DNA from: Firmicutes bacterium FC7
Lineage (GTDB): Bacteria; Bacillota; Clostridia; Tissierellales; Tissierellaceae
NCBI GenBank assembly: GCA_022760735.1
Contig: JAKELU010000017.1
Coordinates: forward strand, 1 to 46,517
DNA length: 46,517 nt
Direction of reading: 5' to 3'
Part shown: positions 41,474-46,517 of the stretch, piece by piece
Numbering within the stretch: the stretch's first letter is position 1
How the letters are laid out: the number at the start of each line of letters is the position of its first letter
The notes under the pieces: model-generated
Database searches by the model: none
Seen by the model: the letters and a program-made list of their open reading frames with translations, nothing else
What the model was told of the DNA's origin: nothing
Made by a program: the position numbers and the translations under genes

Positions 41474-42886
41474 TTACTTTCTTAGCTTAAAGTAAAACTT
41501 GCTACCTTCACCTACTTTACTCTCAACTCCAAACTGTGCTTTGTGTGCAAGTAATATTGACTTAACTATTGATAATCCTATTCCAGACCCAACTGTTGAC
41601 CTTTTATGAGCTTTACCAACTTTATAATATCTATCCCATATGGAATCAAGTTGATCCTCAGGTATACCTATACCTTTATCTATAACTTCAAAGTTTACAA
41701 CATCCGCTTCTTCGATAATATTTATTATAATCTCTTTTTTATCCGTTGAATAATTTACTGCATTACTAATTAAATTATATATTACTTGCTGAATTTTCAT
41801 CTCTTCGCCTTTAACTATGGTTTTTCCTTTGAAATTTAAGTAAAATCTAAACCCTTGATTATCTACGAAATACTGAAATCTCTTTAATATTTCCTCAGTA
41901 GTTTTTAAAATATCAAACCGTTTAAAATCCATCTTATCCAGGCCAGTTTGAGCTTTAGATAGATCTAGAATATCATTTACCATACCTGATAGTCTATCTG
42001 CCTCGTCAATGATAGTTTTTATGTGTTTATTACGCTTTTCTTCATTATTACCAGATATATCCCGTATCATTTCTCCATATGATTTAATCAATGTAAGGGG
42101 AGTTCTTAAATCGTGGGACACATTAGCAATTAAATCCCTACGAAGTTCTTCTGTCTTAGAAAGTTCTTTTGTTGCATAATTTAGAGTATCAGCTAGATTA
42201 TCTATCTCCGTATAATATCCCTTTTCAAACTCAACTGTATAGTCACCTTGGGCTAATGATTCCGCTGCTTCGGTTATTCTTTCAATTGGTTTTGTAAGTT
42301 TTGTGGCTATGAAGTATGATAATGCCAAAGCTAATCCAAGTGACATAAGAGTAACAATAATCAATTGATTCTTAAGAACACTTACGGTTGAATCTACAGG
42401 CTCAAGAACTGAATTTATATATAGAAAATAATTTGAACCTAATGGATTTTCTAGAATAGCTCCATAAATTAATGTGGGACTTCCAAGCCTTGTATCCTCT
42501 CTGTGATAGATTACATAATTATCATTAGAATTATATAAGTTTATTAGAAACTCAGCAAATAATTTATACTCAAGCTTTGGTTGTCTAAGTATATCAATAA
42601 TATTATTAAGCGGATAAATAAGAGAGCCATCTTGATCTAAGATCTGAATAATTATACCTTCATTACGTGAAGTCGAGTATAGCAAATCCTCAAAGCCTTC
42701 TTTGCCATATTGTGCAACTAGCGTGTTACCAATATTTTTAATTTCATTTATCTTCATGGTTTCATAATATCTATTCAAAAAAACTATCTGTAATAACCAT
42801 AAAAGTAACATAATAGTTGCGGCGAACAAAATGAAATAGGTCCACAATTTATATTTTAGGCTTTTTTTATCTATATATTTTAACAT
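41474..42886 (-). CDS. Sensor histidine kinase
   Basis: The 470-residue membrane kinase has segments at about residues 13-33 (YFILFAATIMLLLWLLQIV) and 173-193, around an extracellular sensor region. HAMP follows (TKLTKPIERITEAAESLAQG). The phosphorylated histidine is in NVSHDLRTPLTLI, and N, G1 and G2 boxes are NLISNAVNYS, DKGIGIPEDQL and GSGIGLSIVKS. It pairs with the response regulator encoded eight bases upstream. The signal is unknown; no transporter or resistance gene is adjacent apart from the divergent acyltransferase. Confidence 0.94.
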   Translation of the reverse strand: MLKYIDKKSLKYKLWTYFILFAATIMLLLWLLQIVFLNRYYETMKINEIKNIGNTLVAQYGKEGFEDLLYSTSRNEGIIIQILDQDGSLIYPLNNIIDILRQPKLEYKLFAEFLINLYNSNDNYVIYHREDTRLGSPTLIYGAILENPLGSNYFLYINSVLEPVDSTVSVLKNQLIIVTLMSLGLALALSYFIATKLTKPIERITEAAESLAQGDYTVEFEKGYYTEIDNLADTLNYATKELSKTEELRRDLIANVSHDLRTPLTLIKSYGEMIRDISGNNEEKRNKHIKTIIDEADRLSGMVNDILDLSKAQTGLDKMDFKRFDILKTTEEILKRFQYFVDNQGFRFYLNFKGKTIVKGEEMKIQQVIYNLISNAVNYSTDKKEIIINIIEEADVVNFEVIDKGIGIPEDQLDSIWDRYYKVGKAHKRSTVGSGIGLSIVKSILLAHKAQFGVESKVGEGSKFYFKLRK

Positions 42887-42894
42887 TAGCTCAC

Positions 42895-43569
42895 CTATTC
42901 TTCATACTCAAATTTGTATCCAAGACCTCTAAGCGTAACTATAAAATCCCTATATTTACCAAGACTATTTCTCAACATTTTAATATGTGTATCTACTGTT
43001 CTTTCATCACCAAAGAAATCATATCCCCATATTTCATTTAATAGCTTCTCTCTTGTTAGAGCGATATTCTTATTTCTTACCATATAGAATAAAAGTTCAT
43101 ATTCCTTAGGAGTCATGTCTACTTTCTTATTATCTACATAAACATTTCTGCCTTCAAAATCAATAACCAATCCTTTGAAGCTAACCTTCTTATTGGTCAT
43201 TTCCTTTGCCTTGCTCCTATTTATAATAACTTTTATCCTCGCCATTACTTCCTTTGGTGAAAAAGGCTTTACTACATAGTCATCTATACCTATTTCAAAA
43301 CCAAATAATTTATCATATTCTTCACCTCTAGCTGACAGCATTAGCACTGGAATATCCTTTGACTTCTTTATCTCCTTAACAGCTGAATACCCGTCAAGCT
43401 TTGGCATCATTATGTCCATGATTATAATATCAAAGTCTTCAGTTCTACATATATTAACTGCTTCCATACCATCACTAGCTTCAGTTACAGAATATCCTTC
43501 AAATTCTCCGTACTCTTTAATTACCTCTCTAATCTTTTCCTCATCATCAACAACAAGGATTTTATACAT
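42895..43569 (-). CDS. OmpR/VanR-type response regulator
   Basis: The 224-residue protein has a receiver domain (ILVVDDEEKIREVIKE, phospho-aspartate in DIIIMDIMMPKLDG, Lys in DDYVVKPFSPKE). An OmpR winged-helix domain follows (VDMTPKEYELLFYMVRNKN, WGYDFFGDERTVDTHI). It is the first gene of the pair with the kinase. The divergent acyltransferase gene, whose promoter region is shared, may be a target. Confidence 0.94.
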   Translation of the reverse strand: MYKILVVDDEEKIREVIKEYGEFEGYSVTEASDGMEAVNICRTEDFDIIIMDIMMPKLDGYSAVKEIKKSKDIPVLMLSARGEEYDKLFGFEIGIDDYVVKPFSPKEVMARIKVIINRSKAKEMTNKKVSFKGLVIDFEGRNVYVDNKKVDMTPKEYELLFYMVRNKNIALTREKLLNEIWGYDFFGDERTVDTHIKMLRNSLGKYRDFIVTLRGLGYKFEYEE

Positions 43570-43602
43570 CTACCTCACTCCTATTAGACAATCTCTATCT
43601 AA

Positions 43603-43630
43603 ATTATATCCTAATAAATCAATGTGTAAA
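43603..43630 (-). promoter_or_regulatory. Promoter of the two-component system
   Basis: On the minus strand TTTACA (43625-43630), 16 bases, and TATAAT (43603-43608) form a good sigma-A promoter about 35 bases ahead of the response regulator start codon. Confidence 0.65.
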
Positions 43631-43651
43631 ACAAGTGATAAATTTATATGG

Positions 43652-43657
43652 TATAAT
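43652..43657 (+). promoter_or_regulatory. -10 element of the acyltransferase gene
   Basis: TATAAT (after TGG) lies 35 bases ahead of the acyltransferase start. The -35 region is poor, which would fit activation by a response regulator. This promoter is back to back with that of the two-component system. Confidence 0.5.
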
Positions 43658-43692
43658 AGAAGAAGTTGTAGATTTAGAAAGGATGTTAACAA

Positions 43693-44853
43693 ATGAAAAA
43701 GCGACAGAAAATTTTAGAATTAGATTATATGAGAGCAATAGCAGCATTTGGAATTTATGCAATTCATGCAACAGGCGGATTTGTTATGTACTCAGAATTT
43801 AATAGCAATGCGATGAGGCTTGGAATGTTCATAAATCAGTTTTTTAGATTTGGTACACCTGTATTTATGATGATTTCTGGCTTAGTCCTATTTTATAATT
43901 ATAGGGTACCTGAGGAATTTGATGCCAAGAAATTTTATAAGAAGAAAGTTGTATATTTGTTGCTACCATATTTAATATGGTCTTTAGGATATTTCTTATT
44001 TAAAACTTATTTCTATCATATTCCTTTAGAAGAAAAATGGATTTCAAAATTAATCTCTGATATTTTCTTTGGTAGGATATTTTCTCATTTATACTTTATA
44101 TTTTTGATAGTACAATTCTATCTGATATTGCCTTTTTTAATCAAATATCTTTCAAAACATATGATGAACAGCCCTACCAAGGTATTTGGAATAATAACTT
44201 TTCTACAAGCAATAATACTTATTTATGAATTTTACTTTAGGCAATATACAGGAATTGTAGCTTTAGACATTTTCAACTCAATTTACTGGAAGACATTATT
44301 TGGATGGTTCTTCTATTTTATCAGTGGTGGGATTATTGCTTATCACTATGGTAAATTTGTTGAACTGATTAATAGGAATATAAAGCCAATAGTGATTTTA
44401 TATATAATATCTTTGATATTGTTCATGGGTGAAGTTTATATTGATGTTTACACAAATAACAGTATTGTTAATTTTGAAAAATATGGATCAATCAGACCTA
44501 TGAACATGTTCTTTGGATTTATGAGCTTCGTTATGCTAGTATATACTACTAGAAAATTCATCCATATGAAATCACCTATAGCTTTACTAGTTAAATCCTT
44601 TGGGACTTATTCCCTTGGAGTATATTTTGCCCATCCAATGATTTTAGAGTATATCAAAAGGAAGCTTATAGGTAATTTCCCTAATCATATAGGATATGGA
44701 AGAATCAGCTCACTAATTATAATTTTAGTTTTGGGATGGATATTAACCATGACATTCTGCTATATAGTAGCATTGTTTAATAATCGATGGATATTAATTG
44801 GTAGAACTCCACAATTAAAATCAGGCGAAAAAATAAAACAGACTGTATCTTAA
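43693..44853 (+). CDS. Acyltransferase-3 family membrane protein
   Basis: The 386-residue protein has about ten membrane segments and the acyltransferase-3 start YMRAIAAFGIYAIHATGGF, with the Arg and His typical of the active site. It then shows QFFRFGTPVFMMISGLVLFY and YLLLPYLIWSLGYFLF. Family members O-acetylate cell-envelope polysaccharides or act like VanTm/WecH proteins. The divergent VanRS-like system suggests a role in envelope modification. GAAAGGATG precedes the ATG. Confidence 0.9.
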   Translation: MKKRQKILELDYMRAIAAFGIYAIHATGGFVMYSEFNSNAMRLGMFINQFFRFGTPVFMMISGLVLFYNYRVPEEFDAKKFYKKKVVYLLLPYLIWSLGYFLFKTYFYHIPLEEKWISKLISDIFFGRIFSHLYFIFLIVQFYLILPFLIKYLSKHMMNSPTKVFGIITFLQAIILIYEFYFRQYTGIVALDIFNSIYWKTLFGWFFYFISGGIIAYHYGKFVELINRNIKPIVILYIISLILFMGEVYIDVYTNNSIVNFEKYGSIRPMNMFFGFMSFVMLVYTTRKFIHMKSPIALLVKSFGTYSLGVYFAHPMILEYIKRKLIGNFPNHIGYGRISSLIIILVLGWILTMTFCYIVALFNNRWILIGRTPQLKSGEKIKQTVS

Positions 44854-44868
44854 TACAGTCTGTTTTTT
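44836..44868 (+). terminator. Terminator of the acyltransferase gene
   Basis: AACAGACTGTATC-TTAA-TACAGTCTGTT with a following run of T (TTTTTT) lies across the acyltransferase stop codon. The plus-strand orientation is clear from the T run at 44862-44867. It also covers the end of the spore-protein remnant on the other strand. Confidence 0.85.
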
Positions 44869-44945
44869 ATATCACTCGCATTTTCCATCTTATACTGCTC
44901 TAAAGCTTCTCTGGCTTCCAGCACAACAAACATTCTATTTGATAT
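44850..44945 (-). pseudogene. Remnant of an alpha/beta small acid-soluble spore protein gene
   Basis: On the minus strand GGGGTGATATA is followed by a frame reading ISNRMFVVLEAREALEQYKMENASDI, then KNRLY and stop. This closely resembles the N-terminal half of alpha/beta SASPs (pattern like SNRLVVPEAREALNKFKMEAASEI). The expected start codon is ATA instead of ATG. The second half with the GG-E/ARE-GG motif is missing, its place taken by the acyltransferase 3' end and terminator. It looks like a decayed, truncated gene. A 27-residue peptide from the internal ATG at 44933 is possible but unlikely. Similarity is from memory of the family, not a search. Confidence 0.55.
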
Positions 44946-44994
44946 TATATCACCCCTATAAATATTTATAGGCATTATGCCTCATTTAGAAAAT

Positions 44995-45426
44995 TTATTT
45001 AAGGAGTTTCTCTAATTCTGACTCGCCAATTATTTTAATTCCGTTCTTAGCTAACAAATCAGCCGTAAGACCATTTCCATCTACAAGCTTGCCTGAAAAT
45101 GTACCATCGTAAATCTTGCCATATCCACATGACGGACTTCTTTCTTTTAAAATGGCATATTTACAATCGAAAAATTTAGCAAGTTTTAAAGTTTCTTCTG
45201 CGCCTTTTACAAATTTATCCGTTACATCTTCACCGGTCTTTGAAATTATGCTATCTCCAATTTTTTCTGAAGGCTCCCTTGGAGTTGTCATACCTCCATA
45301 TATTTCAGGACAAATTGGAATAAGATTATGCTCTTTACTTAAAATTTTAATTTTTTCAACTAATTTTGATTTACCATCGTATCTAACATTTATCCCTAAC
45401 AAACATGCACTCACCAGTATATTCAT
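44995..45426 (-). CDS. DUF523 family protein
   Basis: The 143-residue protein shows the DUF523 marks: ILVSACLLGINVRYDGKSK, LIPICPEIYGGMTTPREPSE, and ILKERSPSCGYGKIYDG with conserved cysteines that may bind a cluster or metal. The function of the family is not established. ATG at 45426 lies six bases after AGAGGT; the upstream starts at 45432 and 45444 are less well placed. Confidence 0.92.
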   Translation of the reverse strand: MNILVSACLLGINVRYDGKSKLVEKIKILSKEHNLIPICPEIYGGMTTPREPSEKIGDSIISKTGEDVTDKFVKGAEETLKLAKFFDCKYAILKERSPSCGYGKIYDGTFSGKLVDGNGLTADLLAKNGIKIIGESELEKLLK

Positions 45427-45478
45427 GATCATACCTCTTTTCAAAGCACTTTAATTTTATGTATATTTTGCTCAAGTG

Positions 45479-46372
45479 TTATATAAACAATACAGCAACA
45501 CCTATTACTGATATTATTGCACCAATTAATTCCTTAGGTTTAACCTTATCCTTAAGTATAAATACTGAAAAAGGAATAATAGTTACAGGTGATATGGATG
45601 ATATTATTGAAGATATTCCTGCAGTTGTATATTTTATAGATACTAAAGATAGAGTAACACCTATAAATGGACCAAATATTGCTCCTATGCTTATCAACTT
45701 CATAGACTCTTTATCATTTAAGGCATTTTTTACGTCAGTAAATTTCTTTAAATATAGAATAAAAACTGTAAAAGCTATGAAACCTGAGATTATTCTTATT
45801 TGAGTAGCAGCAAAAGCATTATAATCTCCCATACCAATCTTACTAAAAATAAGACCAACAGCTTGTCCTACAGAACCTAAAAAAGCATATATTAAACCTT
45901 TAGTAGATAAATTTATCTTTATTTTTTTGTCATCTGTATCCCTACTTAAAATTACTATGGATATTCCAATCAATGTTATTATCATACCTAGAATACCAAT
46001 TGGTTTCAATTTTTCTCCAAGAACTATATAGCCTAATAAAGCCGTTATAGGCGGAGAGGTAGCCATTATTAAAGATGAAATTCTGGAACCAATCTCAACA
46101 TAAGACTGGAAAAGGAACATATCACCTAAAAAGAAACCGATAAAACCTGATATAGAAAGCCATATCCAATTATTAACAGTAGCATCTAAAGGAAAAAATA
46201 ATCCTCGTGTAAAAAAGGAAACGATACTGATGAATATAAATCCTAAAATAAGTCTTATGTAATTTACAGTTAATGATCCAACTTTTTTACCTGCACTTTC
46301 AAAAGCAATACCTACAATGTTCCAACATAATGCTGTCCCTAGAGCAGCTAATTCACCAATATTATTTAGCAA
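45479..46372 (-). CDS. EamA/DMT-family transporter
   Basis: The 297-residue integral membrane protein has ten hydrophobic segments made of two EamA repeats: residues 1-145 (GELAALGTALCWNIVGIAFE) and 150-297 (GLIYAFLGSVGQAVGLIFSK). It is a drug/metabolite exporter-type permease with unknown substrate. Translation seems to start at TTG (46372), eight bases after AAAGGAGGA. The ORF runs to the IS200/IS605-type end on its upstream side. Confidence 0.92.
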   Translation of the reverse strand: MLNNIGELAALGTALCWNIVGIAFESAGKKVGSLTVNYIRLILGFIFISIVSFFTRGLFFPLDATVNNWIWLSISGFIGFFLGDMFLFQSYVEIGSRISSLIMATSPPITALLGYIVLGEKLKPIGILGMIITLIGISIVILSRDTDDKKIKINLSTKGLIYAFLGSVGQAVGLIFSKIGMGDYNAFAATQIRIISGFIAFTVFILYLKKFTDVKNALNDKESMKLISIGAIFGPFIGVTLSLVSIKYTTAGISSIISSISPVTIIPFSVFILKDKVKPKELIGAIISVIGVAVLFI

Positions 46373-46464
46373 GGTCTGGTCCTCCTTTAATCTGAAATTC
46401 CTCGAAATCCTAATAATTCAATATTACATCAATTTTAACCTATAATCAATTAATAAAGAATCAT

Positions 46465-46517
46465 AACCACCCGTAAAACGGGTGGTTTGCTCTAGCCCTA
46501 TAAGGGCATGATGCTTG
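46465..46517. mobile_element. End of an IS200/IS605-type element (runs off the window)
   Basis: AACCACCCGT-AAA-ACGGGTGGTT (46465-46487) is a perfect ten-base hairpin. TTGCTCTA and a second hairpin GCCCT-ATA-AGGGC (46495-46507) follow. This double-hairpin arrangement is what I know from subterminal ends of IS200/IS605-family insertion elements, which move as single strands by hairpin recognition. The transposase gene must lie beyond base 46517, or the end may be a decayed remnant. I cannot tell left from right end. Confidence 0.65.

Noticed and set aside
45459-45803. 114-codon plus-strand frame opposite the EamA transporter
   Set aside because: Hydrophobic only because it mirrors membrane-segment codons; it overlaps a clear family gene.
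1-46517. CRISPR array, tRNA, rRNA or T-box/riboswitch leader
   Set aside because: No regularly spaced repeats, no tRNA-like cloverleaf and no recognisable riboswitch core were seen by eye; a covariance-model scan would be decisive.

Overview
The window is AT-rich, with strong AGGAGG/GGGGG ribosome sites, short intergenic gaps and long co-directional operons. Gene content (split transketolase, RbsABC-type sugar import, SLH-domain wall protein, dipicolinate synthase subunit A, a small acid-soluble spore protein remnant, FtsEX, DUF1232, cysteine-rich small domain protein) points to a low-GC, anaerobic, spore-forming Firmicute, probably Clostridia/Tissierellia. That placement is inference from gene content only.

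Nearly everything from 192 to about 30960 is on the minus strand. Reading in the direction of transcription, three blocks follow one another. (a) 29867 down to 14075 is a roughly 15.8 kb inositol operon: an ABC importer (binding protein, ATPase, permease), a LacI-type regulator, a Gfo/Idh/MocA dehydrogenase, an archaeal-type GAPDH, an archaeal-type PGK, a two-subunit transketolase, IolB, IolD, IolE, IolG and a nickel-dependent LarA-type hydroxyacid racemase. It is preceded by a clear sigma-A promoter with a perfect cre/LacI-type operator and ends at a strong terminator. (b) 13548 to 7961 holds a HAD phosphatase and a glucitol-type PTS operon (SorC regulator, GutM, IIC2, IIBC, IIA, and a homoserine-dehydrogenase-like SAF protein). 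(c) 7840 to 192 holds a second SorC regulator, a complete acetoin/pyruvate-type 2-oxoacid dehydrogenase complex (E1 alpha, E1 beta, E2, E3), then HPr and Enzyme I. The last two supply phosphate to the PTS of block (b).

The most interesting point is block (a). iolC, iolJ and iolA, which normally phosphorylate and cleave 2-deoxy-5-keto-D-gluconate (DKG) and dispose of malonate semialdehyde, are absent. Transketolase, GAPDH-, PGK- and LarA-like genes stand in their place. DKG has the D-threo ketose configuration of xylulose, so transketolase could move its two-carbon end to an aldose phosphate and release (R)-3-hydroxy-4-oxobutanoate, the carboxylate analogue of D-glyceraldehyde 3-phosphate. The GAPDH- and PGK-like enzymes could then make D-malyl phosphate and D-malate plus ATP, and the racemase L-malate. 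This would be an aldolase-free inositol pathway with its own substrate-level phosphorylation. It is an inference from operon content, stereochemistry and altered substrate-phosphate residues, and it is testable.

From 30 kb onwards gene direction is mixed: an orphan dipicolinate synthase A gene with a possible sigma-K promoter; a plus-strand operon of a coiled-coil PcsB/CwlO-like protein lacking a hydrolase domain with ftsE and ftsX; an SLH protein; several small proteins (DUF1232, cysteine-rich small domain, an Asn-rich orphan, DUF2007); a beta-lactamase-fold serine hydrolase; a CofE-like ligase divergent from a LysR regulator; an alpha/beta hydrolase lipoprotein; an HD-domain protein; an OmpR/VanS-type two-component system divergent from an acyltransferase; a truncated spore-protein remnant; DUF523; an EamA transporter; and, at the right edge, the hairpin end of an IS200/IS605-type element. 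No rRNA, tRNA or CRISPR array was seen, and no gene-free stretch exceeds 300 bases.
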